Shown here piece by piece: positions 8,029-17,140 of a DNA stretch of 64,000 bases. This stretch comes from Chitinophaga silvisoli (GTDB lineage: Bacteria > Bacteroidota > Bacteroidia > Chitinophagales > Chitinophagaceae). The position numbers were made by a program, and so were the translations under genes. Each line of letters opens with the position of its first letter. Positions within the stretch are counted from its first letter, which is position 1. The stretch is taken from positions 183,809 through 247,808 of the forward strand of contig NZ_QTJV01000003.1 in the NCBI RefSeq assembly GCF_003412465.1, written 5' to 3'. The notes under the pieces are model-generated. The model was not told the origin of the DNA. It did no database searches and was given only the letters and a program-made list of their open reading frames with translations.

Positions 8029-9324
8029 ATGAAACACGCGCACATTTTAACCCTCCTGATCAGTGTATCTGCCCTCACTACACATGCACAGGACATCAGG
8101 GAGCAGGAGGTGAAACGCATTCTTAGCACCCTTGCTGCCGACGATATGGAGGGCCGTAAAACATTTGAACCGGGTATCGAAAAAGCAGCCCGGTTCCTGG
8201 AAAACGAATTTACCAAAGCAGGACTTCAGCCATTAGCAGGAGCTACCAATTTCAGACAGGCATTTCACAGGTATAACACTACTCCAGGTCCACGTCAGGT
8301 CCACGTTGGTAAGGCTGAAATAAGGGCTGAAAGAGTCATTGTGCTGGGTGTAGCACCGGCTATCGACTGGAATCAGAACAGCGATGTAGATGTACAGACA
8401 TTACCCGCTTCGGAACAGTTCTATGACTACCTGCGAAAACTGAGGGATGTGAAGAAAAACACCCTTGTATGGGTCGATACTGCGCATACAGATGACTTCA
8501 ATAAGTTTTATGAAAATCTGCAGCAAAAAGGGAGTAAAAACCTCGATAGCCTCCCATCAGTAGTTTTAGTACTCAAACAGGCTGAAGATACTGATCTCAA
8601 AACCTGGGATGTGAAGGCCAGTCAACAGGTCACACCTTTATACCTGAGCAATATTGTAGGAATGATCAGGGGCAAAACGAAACCGGATGAGTATGTGATC
8701 TTCTCCGGTCACTATGATCACCTGGGTATCGTAAAACCTGTAGGTAAAGACAGCATTGCGAATGGTGCCGATGATGATGCCAGTGGGGTCACAGCGGTAG
8801 TGATGCTGGCAAAGTATTACAAGCAGCATCCACCTGCCAGATCGCTCATCTTTGTAGCATTTACTGCTGAAGAAATAGGCGGGTATGGCTCCCGGTATTT
8901 CTCTCAGAAGCAGGATCCTGACAAGGTAGTTGCCATGTTCAATATTGAGATGATCGGAAAGGAATCAAAGTTTGGTAAAAACAGTGCATTTATCACAGGT
9001 TATGAGCGTTCCGATTTCGGAAAGATCCTGGAGAAGAACCTTCAAAACTCCATCTTCCATTTCTACCCTGACCCATATCCGGAGCAGAGCCTGTTCTATC
9101 GCTCGGACAATGCAACGCTGGCCAGGCAGGGAGTGCCGGCTCATACGATTTCTACAGACCAGATTGATTCAGATAAATTGTACCATAGTGTAGGGGATGA
9201 AGTAAGTACCCTGGATATTAAGAACATCACGAGTACGATACAGGCTATTGCCATCAGTGCGCGAAGTATTGTAGCAGGTACAGATACACCTGCGAGGATA
9301 GATAAAGAAGGCTTAAAACGCTAA
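8029..9324 (+). CDS. M28-family zinc aminopeptidase-like protein, secreted
   Basis: A 431-aa protein with a signal peptide (MKHAHILTLLISVSALTTHAQ). The C-terminal M28 domain shows metal-site motifs in order: GHYDHLG (His228 region), NGADDDASG, TAEEIGGYGS and YHSVGDE. At the fourth ligand position, where NxDM is usual, the sequence is NIEMIGK, so Glu replaces Asp. Predicted to release N-terminal amino acids from peptides in the periplasm or outside. The last 12 bp overlap the end of the convergent M23 peptidase gene. Confidence 0.9.
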   Translation: MKHAHILTLLISVSALTTHAQDIREQEVKRILSTLAADDMEGRKTFEPGIEKAARFLENEFTKAGLQPLAGATNFRQAFHRYNTTPGPRQVHVGKAEIRAERVIVLGVAPAIDWNQNSDVDVQTLPASEQFYDYLRKLRDVKKNTLVWVDTAHTDDFNKFYENLQQKGSKNLDSLPSVVLVLKQAEDTDLKTWDVKASQQVTPLYLSNIVGMIRGKTKPDEYVIFSGHYDHLGIVKPVGKDSIANGADDDASGVTAVVMLAKYYKQHPPARSLIFVAFTAEEIGGYGSRYFSQKQDPDKVVAMFNIEMIGKESKFGKNSAFITGYERSDFGKILEKNLQNSIFHFYPDPYPEQSLFYRSDNATLARQGVPAHTISTDQIDSDKLYHSVGDEVSTLDIKNITSTIQAIAISARSIVAGTDTPARIDKEGLKR

Positions 9325-9981
9325 GATGAGGTTAGGGTCCGGGCAATTGGCCAGGTACCGTGCTCTTTCACTATAACGACATACGCCAGGATAGTCTCCC
9401 ATCTTCCCTTCCATATCCATAATGAGCTGGAAGTGAAGGTGTGGAGGCCAGTGGCCATTCTCATGCAAAGGTCCGAAATGGGCTATTATCTGCCCTGCAG
9501 CAACAGGTGCATCCACGCTTAACCCTTCCAGGTCTGCCACGCTCAGGTGCCCGTATAGGGAATGAAAAGTAATCCCTTCAAGCACATGTTTTAAGATAAT
9601 AGTAGCCCCATAGTCTCCCATTTGGTTATTGAACTGAAAACTGTGAATCCGGCCGTCCATAGGTGCATATACAGGTGTGCCTGCAGGTCCCCAGATATCT
9701 ACGCCGAGGTGGAACCTTCTGGGTTCATCGCCGGTATCGAAGTGAGCGCTGCGGGAGTAGATGGTGCGGTGTTCGCCATAGCCGCCGATGCCAAATACAG
9801 CATTATGCTTTGCGAGCAGTTGCGTGACATAGTCACTGAAGCGATGTTCGTCGTCCAGTATATCGTTGGTCAGTTCGGTATTGCCCGCTGTGAGATCCAT
9901 GGGATACAGGTAATCTTTGGTCGGATCGAATAATACGACTGGCTGGAACGGCTGATGAGCTTTTAAGATTTCGGTTAACAT
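9313..9981 (-). CDS. M23 (LytM) metallopeptidase-domain protein
   Basis: A 222-aa protein whose C-terminal half is an M23 domain: HLGVD (His91, Asp95) and HLHF (His181, His183) give the full zinc ligand set, with GDYGATIILKH and YGHLS strands between. The family cleaves peptide cross-links in peptidoglycan. No signal peptide or lipobox is visible from the ATG at 9981 nor from the longer frame (to 10005), so how the enzyme would reach the cell wall is unclear. It follows leuS on the same strand, with the palindromic repeat at 9992-10086 in between. Confidence 0.85.
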   Translation of the reverse strand: MLTEILKAHQPFQPVVLFDPTKDYLYPMDLTAGNTELTNDILDDEHRFSDYVTQLLAKHNAVFGIGGYGEHRTIYSRSAHFDTGDEPRRFHLGVDIWGPAGTPVYAPMDGRIHSFQFNNQMGDYGATIILKHVLEGITFHSLYGHLSVADLEGLSVDAPVAAGQIIAHFGPLHENGHWPPHLHFQLIMDMEGKMGDYPGVCRYSERARYLANCPDPNLILAF

Positions 9982-9991
9982 AGTAAAGAAG

Positions 9992-10086
9992 AGAGGTTGT
10001 ATCAAAAGTAAATTCCGGGTTTAATCCGGAGAGCAAAAGGTTGAGGTACTGCTCAATGCCTTCCTGTTACTTTTAATACAACCTCT
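9992..10086 (-). repeat. About 95-bp palindromic dispersed repeat, copy A
   Basis: Ends are inverted repeats of 20 bp (9992-10011 against 10067-10086) with one mismatch. Read on the minus strand, it aligns almost end to end with 34922-35017 on the plus strand: shared blocks are GGCATTGAG, CCGGATTAAA and TTTACTTTTGAT. It fills the gap between leuS and the M23 gene and points in their direction of transcription. No coding function is evident; it looks like a REP/MITE-type element. Confidence 0.75.
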
Positions 10087-10092
10087 GATTTA

Positions 10093-12999
10093 TTAAACGA
10101 CAATATTGATCATTCTTCCTTTCACGATCACTACTTTCTTTACAGGCTTGCCTTCTATCCATTTCTGTACTACCTCGTTAGCGAGTACGGTCTGTTCGAT
10201 AACGGCATTGTCTGCATCGAGAGGGAAGCCCAGTTCAGTACGGGTCTTACCATTTACAGCGATCGGGTAGTTGAATGCATTTTCCTTTACATACTTCTCT
10301 TCGAATACAGGGTAAGCTGCATCGAGGATGCTGGTAGTATTGCCCAGCATGTGCCACAGTTCTTCACTGATGTGCGGTGCATAAGGCGTAAGGAGAATCA
10401 GCAATGGTTCCAGCACGCTGCGTTTGTTGCTCTTCAGGCTACTCAGTTCATTCACACAGATCATGAACTGGCTCACAGCGGTATTGTAAGAGAAGTTCTC
10501 AGTATCGCTGTCGATTTTCTGAATAGTCTTGTGCAGGATCTTGAGTTCTTCGGGAGTAGCTTCACCGTCTTTTACAATCAGGCCTTTCTGCTCATCCACG
10601 AAGAGGCGCCAGAGTTTTTTGAGGAAGCGGTGCACCCCTTCGATACCTTTGGTATCCCATGGTTTGGACTGCTCTACGGGGCCGAGGAACATTTCGTACA
10701 TGCGGAAGGTATCGGCACCGTATTTATCAACGAGTACATCCGGGTTAACGGTGTTGTACAGTCGCTTACTCATCTTCTCTACTTCCGATTTACAAGTGAA
10801 CTGTCCATCCTGTGATAAGAAGATTGCATTTGCAAAATCGGGCTTCCATTTTCTGGCAGCCTCAATATCCAGTACCACACCATCTACAAAGTTTACATTC
10901 ATGTGGATATGGCTTTCCAGTACATTATTCACCTGCATTGAATCCAGAAATTCAGCTAAAGACGCATCCTGTGCTCTGATCAGTTCAATAATGTCTTTTA
11001 TACGAATATCGGTATAGCTGTTAGAGATATATACCTGTTTGTTATCAGGCAGGGTGATTGGTTCAATTTCATCTGCACCAACATGGTGGTCACTGTGAAT
11101 GAATCTTAAACGCTTTACAAACCTGGAAGAACCCTGGATCATACCTTGGTTGATGAGTTTCTTGTAAGGCTCGTCAAAACCGATATAACCGAGGTCGAAC
11201 AGTACCTTGGTCCACAGACGTGAATACAGCAGATGACCTACTGCGTGCTCTGTACCACCAATGTACACATCTACCTGATTCCAGTAGTCGGTGGCGGCAC
11301 GGCTTGCAAACTCTTCCCTGTTGGAAGGATCTGCATAGCGCAGGAAGTACCAGCTGCTACCTGCATAACCAGGCATGGTGTTGGTTTCCCGTTTTGTATT
11401 GGCATCTATATTTACCCAGTCAGTGATATTAGCCAGTGGACCTTCACCATCTTCACCTGGTCTATAAGTTTCTACGTGTGGCAGTTCTACCGGGAGTTCG
11501 CTTTCATCTACAGGGTATGGGATACCATTTTTGTAAACAATAGGGAAAGGCTCACCCCAGTAACGCTGACGGCTAAAACCTGCGTCACGCATCCTGAAGT
11601 TAGTTTGTTTCTTACCAATACCCATGGCTTCGACCTTATCGGCTACCAGCTCCATGGCCTGCCGCATAGGTATGCCATTCAGGAAATCACTGTTTTGCAG
11701 TACAGCATCTTTTGTTGGATTTGCTTCTCCACCATTAAAAGCATCGCCGATAATATTGGTAATCGGAATGTTAAAGTGTTTGGCAAAGCCAAAGTCACGC
11801 TGGTCACCGCAAGGCACCGCCATGATCGCACCGGTACCATAACCTGCGAGTACATATTCAGAGATCCATACAGGAATCCGCTTGCCATTGAATGGGTTCA
11901 GCACATAAGCACCTGTAAAGCAACCGGTGATTTGTTTCACCTCTGCCATACGTTCACGTTCTGAACGGCTCTGTACATATTCCAGGTATTTTTCTACCGC
12001 GGCTTTGTTCTCGGCAGTAGTGATACTGGTTACCAGCTCATGTTCAGGAGCTACCACCATAAAGTCCACCCCGAAGATGGTATCGGGGCGGGTAGTATAT
12101 ACCCTTAAGCCCTGGCTGCTGCCTTCAAACCTGAAAGTGATCTCAGCGCCCTGGCTCTTGCCGATCCAGTTACGCTGCATTTCCTTCATCGCTTCACTGT
12201 AGTTCACAGTTTCCAGGCCTTCAAGCAGACGGTTCGCATACTCAGTGATACGGAGGAACCACTGGCGCATTTTTTTCTTTACTACGGGGTAACCGCCACG
12301 TTCACTCACACCATTTACCACCTCATCGTTTGCCAGTACGGTGCCCAGTGCAGCACACCAGTTCACCTCAGCATAAGCGAGGAAAGCAATGCGGTAGTGC
12401 ATCAGGATCTCGCGCTGATGGGCTTCATTATAGCCTTTCCACTCTTCGGCAGAGAAGGAGAGGTTACGATCACCGGGGCATTCATGGGCTGCATTACCTT
12501 CTTTTTCAAAGATGGCGATCAGTTCAGGAATACGTTTTGCTTTTTGGATACTACGATCAAACCAGCTATCGAACAGCTGGAGGAAGAGCCACTGTGTCCA
12601 TTTATAGTAATCGGCACTGCTGGTGTTCACTTCTCTTTCCCAGTCGAAGCAGAAACCAATGTTATCCAATTGTTTACGGAAGGAAGCGATATTTACAGCA
12701 GTAGTCACCGCAGGATGCTGACCTGTTTCCAGGGCATACTGCTCTGCTGGCAGACCAAAGGCATCCCAACCCATAGGATGTAGTACATTAAAGCCTTTTA
12801 GTCTTTTATAACGAGCGTAGATGTCAGACGAAATATATCCTAGTGGATGACCTACATGGAGGCCCGCCCCTGACGGATAAGGAAACATATCAAGTACATA
12901 GCACTTGGGCTTTTGGCTATTGATGCTAACCCTGTAAGCTTTCGAGCTGCTCCAGGATTCCTGCCACTTTTTCTCAATAGCCCTGAAATTATATTCCAT
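10093..12999 (-). CDS. leuS: Leucyl-tRNA synthetase
   Basis: A 968-aa class I synthetase that charges tRNA-Leu. The HIGH signature is LHVGHPLG (residues 47-54), the editing (CP1) domain contains YTTRPDTIFG and a GTGAIMAVPCGDQRD segment, and the KMSKR loop starts at Lys742. A long insertion before KMSKR (roughly 640-735) is present. The protein is somewhat longer than E. coli LeuS. ATG 12999 begins the expected MEYNF..IEKKWQ opening. The leader holds a hairpin and a -7 box upstream. A tRNA-Leu(TAG) gene occurs at 42.8 kb. Confidence 0.98.
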   Translation of the reverse strand: MEYNFRAIEKKWQESWSSSKAYRVSINSQKPKCYVLDMFPYPSGAGLHVGHPLGYISSDIYARYKRLKGFNVLHPMGWDAFGLPAEQYALETGQHPAVTTAVNIASFRKQLDNIGFCFDWEREVNTSSADYYKWTQWLFLQLFDSWFDRSIQKAKRIPELIAIFEKEGNAAHECPGDRNLSFSAEEWKGYNEAHQREILMHYRIAFLAYAEVNWCAALGTVLANDEVVNGVSERGGYPVVKKKMRQWFLRITEYANRLLEGLETVNYSEAMKEMQRNWIGKSQGAEITFRFEGSSQGLRVYTTRPDTIFGVDFMVVAPEHELVTSITTAENKAAVEKYLEYVQSRSERERMAEVKQITGCFTGAYVLNPFNGKRIPVWISEYVLAGYGTGAIMAVPCGDQRDFGFAKHFNIPITNIIGDAFNGGEANPTKDAVLQNSDFLNGIPMRQAMELVADKVEAMGIGKKQTNFRMRDAGFSRQRYWGEPFPIVYKNGIPYPVDESELPVELPHVETYRPGEDGEGPLANITDWVNIDANTKRETNTMPGYAGSSWYFLRYADPSNREEFASRAATDYWNQVDVYIGGTEHAVGHLLYSRLWTKVLFDLGYIGFDEPYKKLINQGMIQGSSRFVKRLRFIHSDHHVGADEIEPITLPDNKQVYISNSYTDIRIKDIIELIRAQDASLAEFLDSMQVNNVLESHIHMNVNFVDGVVLDIEAARKWKPDFANAIFLSQDGQFTCKSEVEKMSKRLYNTVNPDVLVDKYGADTFRMYEMFLGPVEQSKPWDTKGIEGVHRFLKKLWRLFVDEQKGLIVKDGEATPEELKILHKTIQKIDSDTENFSYNTAVSQFMICVNELSSLKSNKRSVLEPLLILLTPYAPHISEELWHMLGNTTSILDAAYPVFEEKYVKENAFNYPIAVNGKTRTELGFPLDADNAVIEQTVLANEVVQKWIEGKPVKKVVIVKGRMINIVV

Positions 13000-13017
13000 A
13001 TAATTGTTGAATTAACC

Positions 13018-13035
13018 GGGCGTAACGCTACGCCC
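13018..13035 (-). other. Hairpin in the leuS leader
   Basis: GGGCGTA (13018-13024) pairs perfectly with TACGCCC (13029-13035) around ACGC, 18 bases upstream of the leuS start. It lies between the candidate promoter and the start codon, so it would be in the mRNA leader. No U-run follows, so it is not an obvious attenuator. Confidence 0.4.
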
Positions 13036-13064
13036 TGTTGACTTAAAATAACGTTAAAGGATGA

Positions 13065-13072
13065 CAAAAGTA
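13065..13072 (-). promoter_or_regulatory. Candidate -7 box for leuS
   Basis: On the minus strand, TACTTTTG matches TAnnTTTG, 65 bases before the leuS ATG. The -33 position has no clear TTTG. Confidence 0.4.
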
Positions 13073-13119
13073 AACATAACTGCTAATTTTTATTATTTTC
13101 GCCTATAAACGGTAGTTTA

Positions 13120-13995
13120 ATGGCGCAGCAACCCGGGAAATCATCATCAAGAAAATCCAAACCTTCTTATCTGTATTCCATCATTGGAGTGGCACTGGTA
13201 CTGTTCCTGCTGGGAACATTAGGGCTTATAGTCATCCATGCCAACAAGCTCAGTGAATATTTTAAAGAGAGTATTGAAATTCAGGTGATCCTTAGGGACA
13301 ATGTAAAGGAAGAGCAGGCAATCGCCCTTCGGGATTCCATTGCCGGCAGGCCTTATGTCAAGTCGATCGAATACGTATCTAAAGATATGGCGGCCGAGCG
13401 CTTTAAAAAGGAGTTCGGGGAAGATTTTATCACCTTGCTGCAATATAACCCATTATATGCCAGTATCAATGTAAAGGGCAATGCCCGGTATGTAAATCCG
13501 GACAGCCTGTCAGTGATAGAGGCAAATCTGGCCCAACAGCCTATAGTGAGGGAAATTTCTTACCAGAGAGGCCTGGTATCGAAACTGAATGAGAATGTAC
13601 GTAAGATCGGGTTCGTGATCCTGGGGATCTGTGTGATGCTGGCAATTGTCGTAATCGTACTGATAGACAATACAATACGTCTGGCTATGTTCAGCAACCG
13701 CTTCCTGATCAAGACCATGCAGATGGTAGGCGCTACCAGGTGGTTCATTGCCAAGCCTTTCGATCTCCGCAGTATTATTAACGGCGCCCTGAGTGCCATA
13801 TTGGCTATTGCCGGTTTGATCGGGATTCTCTATTTTGCAGACAAATTACTTCCAGAGCTCAGTACCATGAGGGACTACTTTATGACATCTGTCCTCTTTA
13901 TAGGCATGATTGTGATAGGGATCTTTATTTCTTTGGTGAGCACACATCGCTCCGTCATGAAGTACCTGAAGCTGAAACTGGATGATTTATATTGA
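13120..13995 (+). CDS. ftsX: Cell-division protein FtsX
   Basis: A 291-aa FtsX/permease-like protein with a short cytosolic N-terminus, TM1 (YSIIGVALVLFLLGTLGLIVI), an extracellular ECD with the typical IQVILRDNV...YVSKDMAAERFKKEFGED region, and three C-terminal helices. FtsX pairs with the ATPase FtsE and couples divisome signals to cell-wall hydrolases. No ftsE is in the neighbourhood, which is common in Bacteroidota. The DUF3098 gene follows after 19 bp and is probably co-transcribed. Confidence 0.95.
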   Translation: MAQQPGKSSSRKSKPSYLYSIIGVALVLFLLGTLGLIVIHANKLSEYFKESIEIQVILRDNVKEEQAIALRDSIAGRPYVKSIEYVSKDMAAERFKKEFGEDFITLLQYNPLYASINVKGNARYVNPDSLSVIEANLAQQPIVREISYQRGLVSKLNENVRKIGFVILGICVMLAIVVIVLIDNTIRLAMFSNRFLIKTMQMVGATRWFIAKPFDLRSIINGALSAILAIAGLIGILYFADKLLPELSTMRDYFMTSVLFIGMIVIGIFISLVSTHRSVMKYLKLKLDDLY

Positions 13996-14014
13996 TTGAT
14001 AATTTCTACATCAT

Positions 14015-14278
14015 ATGATTAAAGAAACGAAACAAGCTGAAAAAGCAGTGATCGACACCCGTCCTGTTTTCGCAAAAGATAACTATAAGTTGATGTTAGC
14101 GGGCCTGGTGATTACTGTGATCGGCTTCCTGCTGATGACCGGTGGTTATAACGACGATGCTACCAAATTCAAGCCGGAAGAGGTGTATAGCTTCCAGCGT
14201 ATTACCCTGGCACCTATCGTGATCCTGCTGGGACTGGCGGTAGAGGTATTTGCAATTATGCGTAAACCGAAGCAATAA
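14015..14278 (+). CDS. DUF3098 small membrane protein
   Basis: An 87-aa protein with two membrane helices (LMLAGLVITVIGFLLMTGG and ITLAPIVILLGLAVEVFAIM) flanking a short loop with NDDATKFKPEEVYSFQR, the DUF3098 signature. This family habitually lies next to ftsX and uppP in Bacteroidota, as here, which suggests an envelope role; the actual function is unknown. A T-rich terminator follows. Confidence 0.85.
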   Translation: MIKETKQAEKAVIDTRPVFAKDNYKLMLAGLVITVIGFLLMTGGYNDDATKFKPEEVYSFQRITLAPIVILLGLAVEVFAIMRKPKQ

Positions 14279-14302
14279 GATCTACAACTTTTTATAATTC
14301 AG

Positions 14303-14332
14303 GCGATGATACCACTTCATCGCTTTTTTTTT
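14303..14332 (+). terminator. Terminator after the ftsX-DUF3098 pair
   Basis: GCGATGA (14303-14309) pairs with TCATCGC (14317-14323), followed by a run of nine T. uppP begins 28 bp later, so uppP is either read through or has its own promoter. Confidence 0.8.
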
Positions 14333-14359
14333 ATTTAAACGGATAAATCAGCTAATTCC

Positions 14360-15163
14360 ATGAGCATTCTGGATGCCATTATCATTGCCATCGTTGAAGG
14401 ATTAACCGAGTTTTTACCTATTTCATCCACTGGCCACATGGTGATTACCAGTGCGATCCTGGGTATTGGGGACGATGAATTTACCAAATTGTTTGAGATC
14501 GTTATACAGCTGGGGGCAATATTAGCTGTCGTTGTTTTGTACTGGAAGAAATTTTTTGTGTTCGACAAGAACCGCATTCCCTTTTATATCAAGCTGATAC
14601 TGGCTACAATTCCCGCCCTGATCCTGGGTTTCCTGTTTCACCACAAGATCAAGGATCTGATGGGGTCTCCGATGGTCGTGGCTGCCAGCCTGTTCCTGGG
14701 AGGGATCGTATTACTGTTTGTAGACAACTGGTTTACGAATCCAACGATTGATAAGGATGAGAAGGTCAGCAATTTCAGGGCTATCCGCATTGGCTTTTTC
14801 CAGTGCCTGGCATTGATTCCTGGTGTGAGCCGCAGTGCAGCTTCCATAATTGGTGGTATGCAGCAGAAGCTGACCCGCAATGCAGCTGCAGAATTCTCAT
14901 TTTTCCTGGCTGTGCCTACTATGTTCGCAGCTACCTGCTACGATCTGTATAAGAGTAAAGATGCCCTGGCCAACAATACGGGCAACTTTCAGCTGCTGGC
15001 TATTGGATTTGTCATCGCATTCGTTGTAGCATTGATTGCTATTAAGTTCTTTATTGGTGTATTGAAGAAATACGGTTTCCGTGTATGGGGTGTATACCGT
15101 ATCCTGGTAGGAGGTGCGATCCTGGCTGCTATGTTTATGGGGTACAATCTCACTGTAGCCTAA
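14360..15163 (+). CDS. uppP: Undecaprenyl-diphosphatase UppP/BacA
   Basis: A 267-aa polytopic membrane enzyme that recycles undecaprenyl pyrophosphate to the monophosphate lipid carrier. Signature motifs are EGLTEFLPISSTGH near the N-terminus (the ExxxE and PISSTGH active-site segment) and PGVSRSAASIIGG in the middle. About seven to eight membrane helices. Overproduction in other bacteria gives bacitracin resistance. Follows the ftsX/DUF3098 genes on the same strand. Confidence 0.97.
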   Translation: MSILDAIIIAIVEGLTEFLPISSTGHMVITSAILGIGDDEFTKLFEIVIQLGAILAVVVLYWKKFFVFDKNRIPFYIKLILATIPALILGFLFHHKIKDLMGSPMVVAASLFLGGIVLLFVDNWFTNPTIDKDEKVSNFRAIRIGFFQCLALIPGVSRSAASIIGGMQQKLTRNAAAEFSFFLAVPTMFAATCYDLYKSKDALANNTGNFQLLAIGFVIAFVVALIAIKFFIGVLKKYGFRVWGVYRILVGGAILAAMFMGYNLTVA

Positions 15164-15179
15164 GCAATAATTGATTTTA

Positions 15180-15211
15180 TTATTCCTGGCGGCATTTGCT
15201 GCCAGGAATAA
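15180..15211. terminator. Hairpin between convergent uppP and ald
   Basis: TTATTCCTGGC (15180-15190) pairs with GCCAGGAATAA (15201-15211). The stem is 11 bp, without a long T-run on either side, so it is a plausible but not strong shared terminator. Confidence 0.5.
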
Positions 15212-15229
15212 ATCTGGTTCGAACGTGTC

Positions 15230-16447
15230 TTATCCCTTCACTGCCAGTAGCAGTTCCAGGTCAGTATATTTTAGTTTGAACTTTTCACTCAGGTGATAAT
15301 TGGTCAGTGCTCCTTTGTACAAATAGATCCCGTTCCGCACACCTCTCTTTATCCATACCAGGTTTTCAAAGCCGCCGTCATCAGCTGCTTCCAGCAATAA
15401 GGGCATCAGTACATTACTGATAGCTTCAGATGCTGTACGTGCAAAACCGGATGGGATATTGGGAACACAGTAGTGTACCACATCATACTTCTTGAACACC
15501 GGATTCTCATGGCTGGTAATCTCTGATGTTTCAAAACATCCTCCCCTGTCTATACTTACATCCACGATCACAGATCCTGCTTTCATATTGCTCACCATGG
15601 ACTCTGTGACTACGATTGGGGTACGGCCATTCTGGGAAGAAAGAGCACCTACAGCTACATCTGCATTGCGCAGTTGTTCTGCCAGGACTTTGGGCTGAAT
15701 AACGGAGGTAAACACACGAACGCCAATGTTGTTTTGCAGGCGTTTCAGTTTATAGATGTTATTGTCAAATACTTTTACGGAAGAGCCTAAGGCCATGGCT
15801 GTACGGGCTGCAAATTCACCTACTATACCTGCCCCGATGATCACAACTTTAGTAGGAGGGATGCCTGTGACACCACCCAGCAGAATGCCTTTCCCTTTGT
15901 TGCTGTTGCTCAGGTACTGGCTGGCAAGCAGCATAACGGCACCACCGGCTATCTCACTCATGGCCCTTACAATAGGATAGGTGCCCGCATCATCTTTAAG
16001 GTTCTCGAAGGAGAGCAGGGTAATCCGTTTCTCCATCATCTTCTGTACCTGCTCTATTTTGAGGGCAGCCAGGTGGATGGGAGAGATCACTATCTGGTGA
16101 GGATGCAACAGCTCTATTTCCTCATCGTTGAGTGGGGCTGATTTTACAATGATCTCCGCTTTGTATACTTCTTTCTTATCGTACAATATTTCGGCGCCGG
16201 CTTCTGAAAAATCTGTGTCATAAAAATGAGAGCCATCGCCTGCTTTATGTTCTACCACGATATGATGACCATTGCTGGCCAGTATACTAACCGCATCCGG
16301 TGTAAGGGCTATGCGGTTTTCCTGGAAGGACGTTTCTTTTGGAATACCTATAAATAAACGGGAATTTTTCTGAGGAATATCCAACGTTTCTTCCAGTGGT
16401 GAATATGTAAAGCCAGCACTCACAACAGGTTTTTGCCTTTGCTCCAT
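15230..16447 (-). CDS. ald: Alanine dehydrogenase
   Basis: A 405-aa member of the alanine dehydrogenase/PNT family, which reversibly deaminates L-alanine to pyruvate with NAD. Visible features: N-terminal IGIPKETSFQENRIALTPD (substrate-binding region), the NAD-binding VVIIGAGIVGEFAARTA with GxGxxG-type glycines, an RGGCFETS segment, and the C-terminal VPNIPSGFARTAS signature. There is a roughly 30-residue N-terminal extension compared with bacterial Ald, as is common in Bacteroidota. tsaE lies upstream on the same strand, but a -7 box in the gap suggests an own promoter. Confidence 0.9.
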   Translation of the reverse strand: MEQRQKPVVSAGFTYSPLEETLDIPQKNSRLFIGIPKETSFQENRIALTPDAVSILASNGHHIVVEHKAGDGSHFYDTDFSEAGAEILYDKKEVYKAEIIVKSAPLNDEEIELLHPHQIVISPIHLAALKIEQVQKMMEKRITLLSFENLKDDAGTYPIVRAMSEIAGGAVMLLASQYLSNSNKGKGILLGGVTGIPPTKVVIIGAGIVGEFAARTAMALGSSVKVFDNNIYKLKRLQNNIGVRVFTSVIQPKVLAEQLRNADVAVGALSSQNGRTPIVVTESMVSNMKAGSVIVDVSIDRGGCFETSEITSHENPVFKKYDVVHYCVPNIPSGFARTASEAISNVLMPLLLEAADDGGFENLVWIKRGVRNGIYLYKGALTNYHLSEKFKLKYTDLELLLAVKG

Positions 16448-16488
16448 ATAGTTGTCAAAATTGATCCGGGTGAATTTTTCCTTGTAAC

Positions 16489-16496
16489 CAAAGATA
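16489..16496 (-). promoter_or_regulatory. Candidate -7 box for ald
   Basis: On the minus strand, TATCTTTG matches TAnnTTTG exactly, about 42 bases before the ald ATG. A TTG lies 16 bp upstream, which is shorter than the usual 19. Confidence 0.5.
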
Positions 16497-16537
16497 CATT
16501 ATTTGTTCAAAGCAACTTTAATTGTAAATTCCTTTGC

Positions 16538-16963
16538 TTACTCTGTACGCAGCTGTCTCCGCTGATCAGGCAGCACGGTCAACTGCAATCGAATGGTGTC
16601 TGCAGGTAGCAGCTGCGCTATGATATCCGGCCATTCCACAAAGCAGATGGCCCCATCCTGGTAAATAGTATCCTCTACACCCGCGCCTATGGCTTCTTCC
16701 TCGTCACGCAGGCGATACAGATCCAGGTGGTAAATATTACGTGTTGCACCGTCATTAGTACGGTATGTGTACTGGTTGATAATGGAGAAGGTAGGGCTGG
16801 CAGTGGTGTCTTCCACACCTTTTACTGCGCACAGCGCCTTTACAAAAGTAGTTTTGCCGGCTCCCATAGCACCCTCAAGGGTAAATATCTGTTGCGCTCC
16901 ATATTGTGCCCAGAAACTTTGGGCTACCTGGGGCAGCTCGTCAATAGTAAAGGTCCATTCCAT
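16538..16963 (-). CDS. tsaE: tRNA threonylcarbamoyladenosine biosynthesis ATPase TsaE
   Basis: A 141-aa P-loop protein of typical TsaE size. Walker A is EGAMGAGKTTF (residues 30-40), followed by the characteristic SPTFSIINQY and YHLDLYRL motifs and a late CFVEWPD segment. TsaE works with TsaB, TsaC and TsaD to make the t6A modification at A37 of ANN-decoding tRNAs. Upstream of ald on the same strand; divergent from the copper ATPase gene. Confidence 0.96.
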   Translation of the reverse strand: MEWTFTIDELPQVAQSFWAQYGAQQIFTLEGAMGAGKTTFVKALCAVKGVEDTTASPTFSIINQYTYRTNDGATRNIYHLDLYRLRDEEEAIGAGVEDTIYQDGAICFVEWPDIIAQLLPADTIRLQLTVLPDQRRQLRTE

Positions 16964-17113
16964 GACGTAAATGTAATTAAATAACCGTAATGTATTGGTT
17001 GATACCGGGTTGCATTAATTAAAGACTTTCAGAAACAATTGATTTTCTGTTACTTTCATCCAGGCGTGCCACTCCGTTGCATTAATATTTTATTCACATG
17101 AATCTGCTGTGGA

Positions 17114-17121
17114 TACCTTTG
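17114..17121 (+). promoter_or_regulatory. Candidate -7 box for the P-type ATPase gene
   Basis: TACCTTTG matches the -7 consensus exactly, 19 bp before the ATG at 17141. The -33 region is only T-rich. No recognisable copper-regulator operator is seen in the 177-bp divergent gap with tsaE. Confidence 0.5.
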
Positions 17122-17140
17122 TAACGTTAATCAGTCACTA

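Noticed and set aside
11233..11964. 243-codon open frame opposite leuS
   Set aside because: Antisense shadow; composition is unlike real proteins and leuS is unambiguous.
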